A stretch of 64,000 nucleotides of DNA, from assembly GCA_026004775.1 (NCBI GenBank), contig BPJU01000020.1, positions 52,721-116,720 of the forward strand, written 5' to 3'. This DNA is from Pirellulaceae bacterium (lineage in GTDB: Bacteria; Planctomycetota; Planctomycetia; Pirellulales; Pirellulaceae). A program made the translations under genes and the position numbers. Below the pieces are notes generated by a model. The model was not told where the DNA came from. It worked only from the letters and a program-made list of their open reading frames with translations, and made no database searches. Shown one piece after another: positions 26,519 to 36,611 of the stretch; position 1 is the first letter of the stretch, and every line of letters begins with the position of its first letter.

Positions 26519-27409
26519 ATGGTTTTCGAAGAGATCGAAAAACTCAAATCACTTTATACGGACAAATACGTCGTGGTGGACGATTCCCGGCCGGAACTGC
26601 GGAGGTTTCGGGGGCTGACGGGCGTCGTCAAGACGGTGAACATGAGCGGCCGTGCGTTGGTGCAATTCGAGGGGCCGAACATCGGTTGGTTTGACATCGA
26701 CCCGGCGTTCTTGCGGATCGTGGAGGCTCCCTTACCGAAACCCCAGCCCGCGCCTCACGCCAAACCGGCCAAGAAAGAGCCGGCTGCTGAAGGGAAGGCT
26801 CCGGCCGCAGCGCCACCGGCCACGCCTTCGTCGACGGCCGAAATCCTCGCAGCAGCTCGGGCCGCCAAAAAACCTGAGGCCGCGGGACCGAAACCCCCTC
26901 CGGCAACCGGTGGCCAACTGACCACGGCTGAAATCCTGGCGATGGCCCGTGGCCAGAAACCGGCTGCGCCGGCCTCCGGCACGGCTGCACCGGCGGCTGG
27001 CAGTCCACCGGCGGCACCCCCCAGTGGCTCCGCTAGCCAAGAGCGGCTCGATCCGTCCAAGCTCTCGACCGCTGAAATCCTCGCGATGGCTCGTGGGCAA
27101 AAACCGGCCGGTGCGGCGACCGCGGCAAAACCTCAACCGACCGCGCCGCCCGCTCAGCCGGCAGCGAAATCGCCCGAAGAGTTGGCTCAGTTGCTGGAGG
27201 CGGCCCGCCGCCCCAAAGCGGCACCGGCGGCCCGGTCCGATGCGACTCCCGAAGCGCAACCTGCGGCGGCCGAACCAGCGGTAAACACTACCGCCGACCA
27301 GCCGTCGCCCACCATCCAACCCAGCGCCAAGCCCGATGTCAGTCAGATCAAAACAGTTGACGATATTTTGGCCTATTGCCGTCGCGTCGACAAAAACCGA
27401 AAGCAGTAA
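26519..27409 (+). CDS. Hypothetical protein with SH3-like N-terminus and EILAMARGQ repeats
   Basis: This 296-residue protein has a compact N-terminal domain of about 65 residues (EEIEKLKSLYTDKYVVVDDS, GLTGVVKTVNMSGRALVQFE), which reads like a small SH3/KOW-type beta barrel. A long Pro/Ala-rich linker then carries spaced copies of one short helix: TAEILAAARAAK, TAEILAMARGQK (twice), PEELAQLLEAAR and finally VDDILAYCRRVDKNRK at the C-terminus. The layout suggests a scaffold with repeated docking helices. I know of no assigned function. The ATG at 26519 is preceded by GAGGCG; a GTG at 26504 is less likely. Confidence 0.7.
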   Translation: MVFEEIEKLKSLYTDKYVVVDDSRPELRRFRGLTGVVKTVNMSGRALVQFEGPNIGWFDIDPAFLRIVEAPLPKPQPAPHAKPAKKEPAAEGKAPAAAPPATPSSTAEILAAARAAKKPEAAGPKPPPATGGQLTTAEILAMARGQKPAAPASGTAAPAAGSPPAAPPSGSASQERLDPSKLSTAEILAMARGQKPAGAATAAKPQPTAPPAQPAAKSPEELAQLLEAARRPKAAPAARSDATPEAQPAAAEPAVNTTADQPSPTIQPSAKPDVSQIKTVDDILAYCRRVDKNRKQ

Positions 27410-27487
27410 TTGGCGGTCGGAGGCCAGGGTAAGTTTCCTTTACTTGTCGGCTGCGTGTAAAAAACGGCCGCGAACCCTTCGCATAGC

Positions 27488-28045
27488 TCATTCAACTTGC
27501 AAATAGTAGCGCCACCGGTAGGTGGCCACAAAGCGAGAAGCTTGCGGAGGCTCATCGGGTATCAACATCACCCATTCGGCCTGGCGCTCCATGCAACAGC
27601 GCCCTGGAGGAGAATCGGCGGCACAGAGGCGGCAGGTTGCGTCAGGTAGGGCGAAAGCCAACGTGTCGTCTTGTTCCTGGTCCACGGCACACCACAGCCG
27701 GTAGGTGGAGCCTAACCAATCGGGTGTTCCCTGAATACGGCAAGCCACATCCCACACCAGCCGACTGCTCGCCCCATCCACAGAGACACTGATCGACCAA
27801 TGGCTTTGGCCGGCCATGCCCAGTCCCAACAGCACCACCCGGTCGCGTTCTTGCAACTGGTCGAGCTGTTGAATGGGCGGGCTTGTCGGCCAGGGCTGCT
27901 GGTCGTCGCCCTCAGCGGAACTGAGTAATGGCAAGACGGTCTTTTCTGACACCCAATCAACCCGGTGGCAAAAGCGGTCGATGCGGAACGCAAAGGCCAC
28001 CGCAATACGTCCCTCGGGCGTGGGCAGATGGATTCGGTGGCTCAT
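27488..28045 (-). CDS. Hypothetical protein
   Basis: This protein of about 185 residues has no signal peptide or membrane helix. It begins SHRIHLPTPEGRIAVAFAFR and contains several Cys residues near the C-terminus (CRLCAADSPPGRCC) that might bind a metal. I do not recognise the family. The ATG at 28045 is chosen because the frame upstream to 28150 starts only with TTG and looks non-coding. It follows prfB by about 110 bases on the same strand and may be cotranscribed. Confidence 0.55.
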   Translation of the reverse strand: MSHRIHLPTPEGRIAVAFAFRIDRFCHRVDWVSEKTVLPLLSSAEGDDQQPWPTSPPIQQLDQLQERDRVVLLGLGMAGQSHWSISVSVDGASSRLVWDVACRIQGTPDWLGSTYRLWCAVDQEQDDTLAFALPDATCRLCAADSPPGRCCMERQAEWVMLIPDEPPQASRFVATYRWRYYLQVE

Positions 28046-28156
28046 GCGTTGAAGGAAGCATTGAAGAGCCAGGGCCGGCGGCCGCACGATGGCGCACCAT
28101 GACGAACTTCCGTTCTGCCGGTCATGCGGAAGTTCCCAAGGGCAAGCCAAAACCGC

Positions 28157-29276
28157 TTAGTTGGCGGAAGCCGAGGAGGCTTCGCTGGCGACACGCCATT
28201 TGAGATAGGCATCGAGAAATCCCTGAATCTCCCCATCCATCACGGCCTGGAAGTTGTATTCCGTATGCCCTGTACGAGCGTCCTTGATACGTTGTTCTGG
28301 ATGCTGGAAGTAACTGCGGATCTGCGATCCGAAACCGACTTTCGCCTGGCTCTGGTATTTCTGAGCTCGTTCAGCTTCGCGTTTTTCTTCCTCCAAACGC
28401 GCCAAGCGGGCCCGCAGCATCTTCCAGGCCTGCGCTCGGTTTTTATGCTGGCTCCGCTCGTTCTGGCACTGCACGACGATGCCGGTCGGCAGGTGCGTCA
28501 GGCGAATGGCGCTGCTTGTCTTGTTAACGTGTTGTCCACCGGCACCACTGGCACGGAAGGTGTCCTCGCGCACGTCTTTCTCGTCGATCTCGATGACGAT
28601 CGAATCGTCCACTTCCGGTGACACGTCGACGGCGGCGAAGCTGGTTTGCCGTTTGCCCTCGGCGTTGAAGGGACTGATGCGAACCAGCCGGTGGATTCCC
28701 GTCTCCCCCTTCAAATATCCGTAAGCCATAGGCCCCCGAATGGCGATGGATGCACTGTTGATGCCGGCTACTTCGTTGTCGACGCGATCCAACAGTTCCA
28801 CTTCGTAACCATTCTTCTGCGCCCACATCGTGTACATGCGCAGCAGCATGTCGGCCCAATCATGGGCGTCGGTGCCACCATCGCGAGCATTGATCGAGAC
28901 GATGGCTCCCAGTTGGTCATGAGTGCCGTTGAGCAGCGCTTGCAACTCAAGCTGCTCGACCTGCGATTCCAGCCGATCCAGCTCGTGGCGGATTTCGCCT
29001 TCCAGTGCCGGTTCCTCTTCCACCAGCTCCAGCAACTCGCGCAGATGGTCTGCCCTTTCCAGAGCGTCACCGAGCGGGCTGGTTATGGCTTTGAGTTCTT
29101 TGAGCTGCCGGACAAGGCTCTGGGCCTGCTCGCTCTGATCCCAAAAACCGGGCTGGGCCATCTGCTGCTCGATTTCCGCCACCTGTTGCTGACGGCGGGC
29201 GTAGTCAAAGACTGTCTCGCAGCTCTACGAGTCGCTCGTGAAGTTTCTCAAATCGATCGAAAAGTTCACCCGGCAT
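28157..29276 (-). CDS. prfB: Peptide chain release factor 2 (programmed +1 frameshift)
   Basis: RF2 recognises UAA/UGA stop codons and triggers peptide release. The first frame starts at ATG 29276 (MPGELFDRFEKLHERLVELR) and reaches UGA at 29205-29207 after CTT. A +1 shift continues as DYARRQQQVAEIEQQMAQPG in the long frame. The peptidyl-hydrolase motif GAGGQHVNKTSSAIRLTHLP is intact. The codon-recognition region reads GETGIHRLVRISPFNAEGKR, close to the usual bacterial RF2 sequence. The total is about 372 residues, the usual size. RF2 levels set the frequency of the shift, giving feedback control. Confidence 0.95.
29204..29210 (-). promoter_or_regulatory. prfB: prfB programmed frameshift site
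   Basis: On the minus strand this reads CTTTGAC: slippery CTT followed by the in-frame UGA and then C, the same heptamer used in E. coli and most bacteria. The strong AGGGGG-type internal Shine-Dalgarno element usually three bases upstream is not evident; the bases before CTT read CGAGACAGT. Confidence 0.88.
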
Positions 29277-29546
29277 GATTGTCAACCATTCCTTGCAAGC
29301 ATGTCGTTCAATCACAACTCGGTCGCAGCTGCTCCCCGGAAAGTCACCGTTACTAACATTATCGCCGGCCCCTGAGCAGCCTCCCAATAAACTATATCAC
29401 CGGTACTTCGGGCCGGCCAACCCCACTTCCACGGCGTTCAGGCAGTCTGGCCAACCGCCGGCCGCAAGAGCCATCAGCGCGAAAAGCTGGTGCCGGAAAA
29501 CAGCGGCGACGGACGAATACAGGCAGAAGCGCGGCAGTTCTGATCA

Positions 29547-31325
29547 TTACTTCCACGGGACCAGAAACCAACCTTGACGGAACAGCGCCAGTTGACTGGG
29601 CGGTTGGTAGCTTTCGCCGGTGATCTGGTGGATGGCCCATCCACAAGCAAGTCCCGTGGGCATGTTGCTGCCTTCTTGCTGGTAGAATCGCCGCAGGGCC
29701 GGCAAGGCCGATTCGGCCCGCATCCGCCCCAGGCTGACGGCACACAATTGCCGAACGCGGTCATGTTCGGGCGGTTGCGAATTGACGTCCGAAAGACGCT
29801 CGACCAGCACCTTCACCAGGTTCTCATCCGGTTGCCCAGCGTAAAACCGACCCAGCGCCCAGATCGCAGCCGCACGGGCTTCGGGCGACATCGAATTCTT
29901 GGGCAGAAAGCGTTTCAGCAGCGGCTCGGCGTCACGAAAGTTCATCAGCCCGAAGTACTGAAAGACCTGGCTGAGCAACGGGTCGAGGTCCACGGTATTG
30001 GCTCGGCGCATGCCGGTTTCACTCAAACGCGTTGCCCGCTCGAGTACTTCAGGCAGAACATCGGGCACTTCCAGCCGCCGCAACGCCCAGGCCGCCGTGA
30101 CGCTGGCCTCCAACCGAGGCATTTCAATCAGCGTGGCCAGTTGGCGCGCAGCCGGCCGATACTTCAGCCGCCCTGCGATCCGCGCCGCCTGCTCAACCAG
30201 CCGCCAGTCTTCTTGTTCCAGCCCCGACACGGCCACGCCGATTACCGCGTCACGCAACGACGGCTGTTCGGCAAATGCCAATAGTTGGTCTCGGGCCAGG
30301 GCTCGCAACTGTGGATGAGGATCCTCCAACACCCCGGCCAGAAGTTCTACGTGTTCCACCGACGGAAAATGTCCCAAAGCGCGAACAACCCAGCGACGAA
30401 CCGAACTGTCGGGCGACGGCAATACCTGGGGAGCAAGCCGCGCCACGCGCTCCAGATCCAGCTCGTACAGTTTCTTCAACGCCAGATTGGCAACCGCCGG
30501 ATCGCTGTCTTGTGCCAGGGTTTCCAGCGTCGTCAGGAGGTCGGGTTGCGTGTGGGTCTGGAGCAATTCCGCAGCCAGCAGGCGCGAAAAAGGATCGGCT
30601 GCCGGGTTTCGGCTCCAATCGGCCCCCAATCGGGCTGCTTCGTCGGGTACCAGCCGCGCCAGGGAGCGAGCCGCAGCCAGCCGTATCGACCGCGGTTGCG
30701 CCGCATCGACCAGTCGCTGCCGCACAACCGGCGCAGCCTCCCGCCACGCCAACTCGGCCAGCCCCTGCAAGGCAAGGGCCACTTGGTAGCTGAGCGTCTG
30801 CGGGTCGGCCACCAGTTCGGTCCAGGGGCGTGCGGCAGGCCGGTAACCCCAGCGCCCCAGGGGGACCACCAGGAAGGACGCTCGATCCATTCCAGCCGCC
30901 TGCAAGACTTGCCACACCGCATCGGCGCAACTGCGTGCATCCAACTGGACCAAGGCCCGCGCCGCAGCTAGTCGTACCGTCACCGGCTCCTCATCGCTGG
31001 CTGCCAACTTCTGGAGATTCGGTACGGTGACCTCCAGGCCGGGCATGCCGAGCGACACAGCCTGGGCGATCGTTTCGGCCGCGCGCCGCCGAAGGTCAAT
31101 ATCCGGAGCCATCAAGGCGTCGTTCCAGACCGGAACGACTTCCGGTGGGAACAAGCGGCGGATCGGCGGGATAGGCAAATAGGGATCCAGATCCAGCAGC
31201 GTATCCAGGTCGTCGAACGACATCGGATCCCGTGCCCATAGTCGGCTCGGCGCCACGCGCGTGACTAGCACCGCCTCCGCCAGCAAGACGCACCACAACG
31301 CTAGCTTCCCAACCCACCACCTCAT
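29547..31325 (-). CDS. Exported HEAT-repeat protein
   Basis: This protein of about 592 residues has an N-terminal signal/anchor (WWVGKLALWCVLLAEAVLVT) and then a solenoid of HEAT (PBS-lyase type) repeats: VTVRLAAARALVQLDA, IRLAAARSLARLVPDEAA, VRRWVVRALGHFPSVEHVEL, SVTAAWALRRLEVPDVLPEV and others. The ATG at 31325 has GGGGAG five bases ahead. Upstream in-frame sequence to 31454 is not protein-like. It is the last gene of a four-gene operon with an ABC ATPase, a permease and a large membrane protein (70-base gap from the permease). It is probably a periplasmic interaction scaffold. Confidence 0.8.
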   Translation of the reverse strand: MRWWVGKLALWCVLLAEAVLVTRVAPSRLWARDPMSFDDLDTLLDLDPYLPIPPIRRLFPPEVVPVWNDALMAPDIDLRRRAAETIAQAVSLGMPGLEVTVPNLQKLAASDEEPVTVRLAAARALVQLDARSCADAVWQVLQAAGMDRASFLVVPLGRWGYRPAARPWTELVADPQTLSYQVALALQGLAELAWREAAPVVRQRLVDAAQPRSIRLAAARSLARLVPDEAARLGADWSRNPAADPFSRLLAAELLQTHTQPDLLTTLETLAQDSDPAVANLALKKLYELDLERVARLAPQVLPSPDSSVRRWVVRALGHFPSVEHVELLAGVLEDPHPQLRALARDQLLAFAEQPSLRDAVIGVAVSGLEQEDWRLVEQAARIAGRLKYRPAARQLATLIEMPRLEASVTAAWALRRLEVPDVLPEVLERATRLSETGMRRANTVDLDPLLSQVFQYFGLMNFRDAEPLLKRFLPKNSMSPEARAAAIWALGRFYAGQPDENLVKVLVERLSDVNSQPPEHDRVRQLCAVSLGRMRAESALPALRRFYQQEGSNMPTGLACGWAIHQITGESYQPPSQLALFRQGWFLVPWK

Positions 31326-31395
31326 AGGCACTCCCCATTGGGCGTTGGTTTTCGCATGTCGATTGCACTGAAAAACGACTTTTCCTGTGCTTCGT

Positions 31396-33051
31396 CTATA
31401 CGGGACGCAGCAGGTAGCGGACCCTGGCCCAGAGCAACACCAGCAGCACCGCACATGCTGCGGCCGTGATGTTCCAGGCGTCGGGAATCAGGCGGTACGC
31501 ACGGAATCCTGGAGTACCGATGATGTTCCAGGCGGCCGCTAGCGTATTGAGCCGCAGTGCCGACTCGACCAGGTCGTGCCCGAACGGCGCATCGCGTGCC
31601 AGCCATACGAGCAGTGTCCCGGCATACAGCAGCAATAACACCAGATACGTCGCCACGGTAGCTGGAGCTGTCCGCCGAAAATAGGTGCTCATCGTCGCCC
31701 CCAACAGTACGCAAAACAGCATCGTCCAGCCGAGCGAGACCAGCACCAGGCGGACTTGAAGCCAAAGATCCTGGTTGATCCAAACCAGAACCAGATAGCT
31801 GGGCACAGTGGCTGCGACGATCAGGCACAGGGTAATCAGCACGCTTACCAGCTTTCCCACCAGCAACCGCAGCACGCTCACCGGCGTGACCTGAAGCAGC
31901 ACCCACCCGCCGGTCTCGCGTTCCAAACTGAAAAGAGGTGCGGTCAAGCTGGGTGTAAGGAGCAAGACGAGGGCAGATTGGAAGCCTACCAGGATCCCAC
32001 CCGTGACCGACACGCCGCGAGAAATCGTGGCCGTTGCGGATCCGCAGGTGAGCAACAGCGCCACGATCGCGCTCAAAGCCACCCAGCGCAACAGCCACCA
32101 GGCACGACCGAACCGCCGCGACCGGAACTCTTTGACCATTATCGGATTGAGCCATCGAGGAATCAGCCATGTGCGGCGCTGCGGATCGACGATGAAGAGT
32201 AGCCGTCGCAGCCACTGTCCGGCACGCGACCGTTCATGGGTCATCACGCCTTTGGGCCGAGGCCGATCGAAGAGGCGGTAATTGAGTCGGGCCACCGTCG
32301 CTGCCGAACAAAAACCGATCAGACCCAAAGCCCAATACGGATAGCTCGGGCGTGCCAAGACGGTGGTGCGAAAGCCCAAGCCAGCAACGTCGCCATGACC
32401 CAGTAGCTCCAAAACCGCGGGAATCGGACTGATGCACCGCACGTGTGCAGCCAGGTGAGCCGTGAGGCTGGAGCGTCCCTGGAGAAAAAGATGTGGCGCG
32501 ACACTCAAAACCGTCACACCCAACACAGCCGCATACGTGTACCGCAAGGCCGCGTCCGTTGAATTGCTACAGCTACTGATCCAGAGGGCCAAGCAGACAC
32601 ACTGCACCGCCGCCAACACGAGCACCCCATACAGCGGTACCAGTTCAGCCGCCAAAGATACACCGCCCATCGCCGTCAGTGCCGAAGCTGCCGGCAGACT
32701 GGCCAGCAGTACCATCACGACAAACCCAACACTGCCGATCCATTTACCCAGGTAAAGGCGAACCGGATGCAAGGGCGCGTTGAGCAACAGAGCAAGCGTG
32801 CCGGACTGCTTTTCCCGCACGATGCTGGTGGCAGCAAAGATGGGACTCACAAGCAGCACCACCGCCAACATCCCATACGAATAGACCTGGAACGTGCGGC
32901 GCGTTTGGTTACCCGAAAGATCGACCAAGGCATCGCTGGGCCACTGGAGCAGGACGAAAAGGCAGGAACAGGCGGCTACGGCGAACAACAACCACGCGGC
33001 TCGCCGCAACCGCAAGACCGACAGAAACTCGCGTACCACAATCGCGCCCAT
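31396..33051 (-). CDS. ABC transporter permease, ABC-2/Gld type
   Basis: This 551-residue permease has two copies of an ABC-2-like six-helix unit (hydrophobic helices around residues 15-40, 55-75, 105-130, 140-160, 175-190, then again 330-540). The first unit has IVREKQSGTLALLLNAPLHP and the second FSLERETGGWVLLQVTPVSV, the coupling-helix block that contacts the ATPase. It starts four bases after the ATPase stop (33055), so translation is probably coupled. The substrate is unknown. Confidence 0.82.
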   Translation of the reverse strand: MGAIVVREFLSVLRLRRAAWLLFAVAACSCLFVLLQWPSDALVDLSGNQTRRTFQVYSYGMLAVVLLVSPIFAATSIVREKQSGTLALLLNAPLHPVRLYLGKWIGSVGFVVMVLLASLPAASALTAMGGVSLAAELVPLYGVLVLAAVQCVCLALWISSCSNSTDAALRYTYAAVLGVTVLSVAPHLFLQGRSSLTAHLAAHVRCISPIPAVLELLGHGDVAGLGFRTTVLARPSYPYWALGLIGFCSAATVARLNYRLFDRPRPKGVMTHERSRAGQWLRRLLFIVDPQRRTWLIPRWLNPIMVKEFRSRRFGRAWWLLRWVALSAIVALLLTCGSATATISRGVSVTGGILVGFQSALVLLLTPSLTAPLFSLERETGGWVLLQVTPVSVLRLLVGKLVSVLITLCLIVAATVPSYLVLVWINQDLWLQVRLVLVSLGWTMLFCVLLGATMSTYFRRTAPATVATYLVLLLLYAGTLLVWLARDAPFGHDLVESALRLNTLAAAWNIIGTPGFRAYRLIPDAWNITAAACAVLLVLLWARVRYLLRPV

Positions 33052-33054
33052 CGC

Positions 33055-34071
33055 TCAGGACTCCTCCATCGAACCGGCCGCCGCTCCGCTTGCGGAGCGG
33101 ACCGCATCGGCCGCCGAGCGATCCGGTTCGCGGGTCACCTCCAGGAAGGCATCCTCCAGGTCGGCTTGCAACTCGCGGAGCTGACCGACCCGTATCCCCT
33201 GCTCGACCAATTCTTTCAACAGGTCGGCCAACCATTCCTCGGAGTGCGCCGTACGGAAGCGGACCACCAGTTCTTGGACCGAAGCGGTCGCCAGTTCGTC
33301 GCCCGCCCACTGATTGACCCGTGCCACGGTACGCGGCACGTCGTCGGGACGCACAAGCTGAATTTCGATGGTACGTTCCTGCCGCACACGGCGCATGATG
33401 TCGGCCAGCGGGCCAAACGCTTTGAGCCTTCCGGAGCTCAAAATCGCCACCAAGTCGCAAATCCGTGATAGTTCCGGAAGAATGTGGCTGGTGACGATGA
33501 GCGTCTTGCCGCCGCGGGCCAGGTTGAGCAACAACTGGCGCATTTCGACGCGGGCCTCCGGATCCAGACCGTTGGCCGGTTCATCCAGAATCAGTACTTG
33601 AGGATCATGCATCAGTGTGCGGGCGATAGCCACTTTCTGTTGCATTCCATGGCTAAGCGTTTCCACATATCGATCCCACAGATCAAGGCCATCGACCATC
33701 TCCAGCACGGCCTGGATCCGCTGCCGGCGTTGCCGCGGAGCGACTCCGAATACGGCGCCGAAAAAATCGAGGTATTCCGAGACGCGCATGTTGTCGTAGG
33801 CCCCGAATGTATCCGGCATGTAGCCAACCAGCCGTTTGATGCGACGAGCATACCGCACGCAGTCGACGCCACCGATCCAGGCTCGTCCCGACGTGGGCCT
33901 GGCCAGTCCGACCAGGATCTTGATAAGAGTTGTCTTGCCGGCACCGTTGGGCCCGATGATTCCCAAAATCTGCCCCCGCCCGACACGAAGCGATACTTCG
34001 TGCAGCGCGGTCAATTGACCATAGCATTTGGTGAGGCGTTCGGTTTCCACCGCCACGTCGGTCGGGGCCAT
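33055..34071 (-). CDS. ABC transporter ATP-binding protein
   Basis: This ATPase of about 338 residues has Walker A GPNGAGKTTL, the Q-loop GYMPDTFGAYDNMRVSEYLD, signature TLSHGMQQKVAIAR, Walker B VLILDEPANGLDPEAR and the H-loop TSHIL. A C-terminal domain of about 110 residues (from QERTIEIQLVRPDDVPRTVA) is of the type found in ABC-2 exporters. The ATG at 34071 is preceded by GGGAGGATACTC. The partner permease follows immediately. The preceding gene encodes a large signal-bearing membrane protein, as in gliding/GldG-like exporter operons. Confidence 0.88.
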   Translation of the reverse strand: MAPTDVAVETERLTKCYGQLTALHEVSLRVGRGQILGIIGPNGAGKTTLIKILVGLARPTSGRAWIGGVDCVRYARRIKRLVGYMPDTFGAYDNMRVSEYLDFFGAVFGVAPRQRRQRIQAVLEMVDGLDLWDRYVETLSHGMQQKVAIARTLMHDPQVLILDEPANGLDPEARVEMRQLLLNLARGGKTLIVTSHILPELSRICDLVAILSSGRLKAFGPLADIMRRVRQERTIEIQLVRPDDVPRTVARVNQWAGDELATASVQELVVRFRTAHSEEWLADLLKELVEQGIRVGQLRELQADLEDAFLEVTREPDRSAADAVRSASGAAAGSMEES

Positions 34072-34124
34072 GAGTATCCTCCCGGGCAAAACTGCGGTTA
34101 ATCGACTGGCCCGCTGCTAGCCGC

Positions 34125-36611
34125 TCACGGGATACGACCTTCGAGCGTCACCCGCAAGTAGTGGACTTGCCATTCTGGAGCCGCATCGCTGGGCCGCCGG
34201 TGTTCGGAAACGTGCAGAGCGACCCATACCCCGCCGTCGGAGTCCGGCTGGATCCATTCCCGATCGCGCACATCGGCGTGAAATGGTCCGGCAGGACTGT
34301 CATAACGGGCCACCACCCGCACCCGATTCTCTGCGGGTTGCCGCACGAGCAGTTCGACCTGTCGATCCGCCGCTTCGATATGACCATCTATTCTCAGCCG
34401 CTCCACAGCCAGCGGTATCAGTGGACCGGGCAATTGTACCCGCAACCACGTTTCGGAAGGTGTAGCCATCCGCAACCACTGCCGCCGATGCGGGTCATAG
34501 GTCGTCGCCACACCGCGGCTTCCGGGAACGGCTGCGGGACTGAAGCGGAGTAAGGCCGATGGGACCAGTACGTGCGTGCCGGGTGGCGGCCGCTGCCACT
34601 CGAACCTCAACTGGTACAAAGCCGTGCCAAACTGCTGGAACCGGTCGGGTAGCGCCAGTGCCAGCGGCACCGGCGGTCCCCAAAACAGCACCGTCGGCTC
34701 TTTGGGAAATAAGGTATGTACGCGGCGGCTCACAGCCGCTTCCAGCAGCGACTGCCGCCGACGCTGCTCGTCCGACACCAAAGCTGCCGCGACAAATCGG
34801 CCTTCGGCGAGCACGTCTTCGGCACCTGCCCAGAAACGTCCATCTTGGTCCAGATGCAAAGCCAAAGCGCCGCCGTCGGGCATGAGCAATACCGCATCCT
34901 CGGCTTGCCCGAAGGGCAGGCCGCTAATCCTGCCCTCGATCCCCCGGGAACCGAACGTAACCTCGATCCGTACCGGAGCGTCCAACGTGCGGACCGCCTC
35001 CAGTCGCGCCATCCGCACACCGGCGGGCAGCCGGAGATTTTCCCACCGCCAGCGTTCGGTATCTTCGAAGATCAACTGGCGCACCGAACCTTCCAGCCCC
35101 GCGCTGTCGGGTGTGAGCACGGCCGACTGCCCGGCACGAATGGGAAGCGTCTGCGGAGCGTGCTGGAAAGCTGCCAGCCCGGCTTGGACCAGTACATCGC
35201 GGCTGCCGGGCCGCGCCAGCACCAATTGCCCCTGGCCCAGTGTAGCCGGCACATCGGTCGTCAGCTTCCACCCCCAGGCCGCAAGCGGCAGCGCACTGGC
35301 CACCATCCACCCGATAAGCCATCCGGCACGCCAAAGCGTCTGCTCTCGCTTGCGCATCCTCCAAACGATAAGCCCCAGCCCCACCAGATATATCCCCAAA
35401 AACGTGGCCACGCTCGTCCGGTCAAGAATCCGGTATCCGATACGCGTTTCCAGGTAAGACCGCCAGTCCGACGCACTCCACGGCATCTGCTCGACCGGCA
35501 CCAGCAACCGCGTTGCCAACGTGGCCAGTGCGGGGCGAGCCAGAAAAACGGCTTGGCGCTCCGGATCATCCGGTCGAATCTCATATCGGCGGGCAGGTCG
35601 TACCCACGCTGCCGGACCGAGCGTGGTATAGAGCACACGCCCCAAACCAAAAGTCTGGAAAAAAGCTGCCGGATAACCGTCGACCGTGTGAGTCACCTCG
35701 GCTTGATCCACCAGAACACGCACGAATTCGACCGGCCGCTCATGTACCTGCTCTTCGGCCTCGCCGTTCGGATCGGTACTGCGAAGTTGAAAATCCGTTA
35801 ACTGCGTGCGATCGATCACCAGCGGCGCCGGCTGATCTCCCAACAGCCATTGCACATTGGCGGGATCGACTTGATCAAGCATAATCCACAGGCGTCCGCC
35901 CCGCATCAGCCAACTGCGCAGTGCCAGAACGGTCGCCCCATCCTGGAATGGCTCGTTATTGTGGAGGGTGATCTGCTGGATGGCATCCAGTTCGTAGATC
36001 GAATCCGGAAAGACCGGTTTGGCAAATTCGCCGATCCGCCGTGTCAAGCCCGCTGCCAGACGCAACGCGATGGCCGCATCATAGGCTCGCGGGAACGCAC
36101 TTTCGGCAAGCGGCCCCTCGTTAGGAAACATCGCCGAACTGATGTTTTCCAGATGTTTGACCAGAAACGAATTGCGTGTCAGTTCGCCGGTAAGTCCCGG
36201 CAGAACATCGCCTTGTTCATCAGCGACGATCGTGTACAAGTCGAACGTCTTGCGGTAGCGCTGCGCTTCGTTGATGTCACGTCCTTCCAGGCGCGGCGTT
36301 TGAATCAGGCAAGTGGCCAGCCGTTTGGTGTTCGGTGGGACGTACAATTCACGGCGGTACTGGACATGCGGATCGAGCGAGAAATAGAAAGTCGCGGTGA
36401 CGCGACACGGCTCGTTGGTCGGATTCGCTACCTCCACACCCACTGGTGCCCAATAGCCAGGTTTATAAACACGAGCTCCAGCCGGACTGCCCACCGACAA
36501 CGGAATCGGCCGGTCGTCGACGTCTTGAGCCCGAAGCACGCTCGCAACCTGTGCGAAGGCAGCCCAAGCAATTAACGTCACCAACCAAGCCCGAGACGCA
36601 GTTCGGCACAT
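34125..36611 (-). CDS. Large exported membrane protein of an ABC-export operon
   Basis: This 828-residue protein has a signal peptide (SRAWLVTLIAWAAFAQVASV), a beta-rich extracytoplasmic N-terminal half (LYVPPNTKRLATCLIQTPRL, a GldG-like DUxx region with GGRLWIMLDQVDP), two membrane helices near residues 405-450 (TFLGIYLVGLGLIVWRM, LIGWMVASALPLAAWGW) and a second beta-rich domain. This architecture is common in planctomycete operons with an ABC-2 ATPase and permease, where it may act as the periplasmic partner. I cannot name a precise family. It starts the operon, with its ATG at 36611. Confidence 0.65.
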   Translation of the reverse strand: MCRTASRAWLVTLIAWAAFAQVASVLRAQDVDDRPIPLSVGSPAGARVYKPGYWAPVGVEVANPTNEPCRVTATFYFSLDPHVQYRRELYVPPNTKRLATCLIQTPRLEGRDINEAQRYRKTFDLYTIVADEQGDVLPGLTGELTRNSFLVKHLENISSAMFPNEGPLAESAFPRAYDAAIALRLAAGLTRRIGEFAKPVFPDSIYELDAIQQITLHNNEPFQDGATVLALRSWLMRGGRLWIMLDQVDPANVQWLLGDQPAPLVIDRTQLTDFQLRSTDPNGEAEEQVHERPVEFVRVLVDQAEVTHTVDGYPAAFFQTFGLGRVLYTTLGPAAWVRPARRYEIRPDDPERQAVFLARPALATLATRLLVPVEQMPWSASDWRSYLETRIGYRILDRTSVATFLGIYLVGLGLIVWRMRKREQTLWRAGWLIGWMVASALPLAAWGWKLTTDVPATLGQGQLVLARPGSRDVLVQAGLAAFQHAPQTLPIRAGQSAVLTPDSAGLEGSVRQLIFEDTERWRWENLRLPAGVRMARLEAVRTLDAPVRIEVTFGSRGIEGRISGLPFGQAEDAVLLMPDGGALALHLDQDGRFWAGAEDVLAEGRFVAAALVSDEQRRRQSLLEAAVSRRVHTLFPKEPTVLFWGPPVPLALALPDRFQQFGTALYQLRFEWQRPPPGTHVLVPSALLRFSPAAVPGSRGVATTYDPHRRQWLRMATPSETWLRVQLPGPLIPLAVERLRIDGHIEAADRQVELLVRQPAENRVRVVARYDSPAGPFHADVRDREWIQPDSDGGVWVALHVSEHRRPSDAAPEWQVHYLRVTLEGRIP

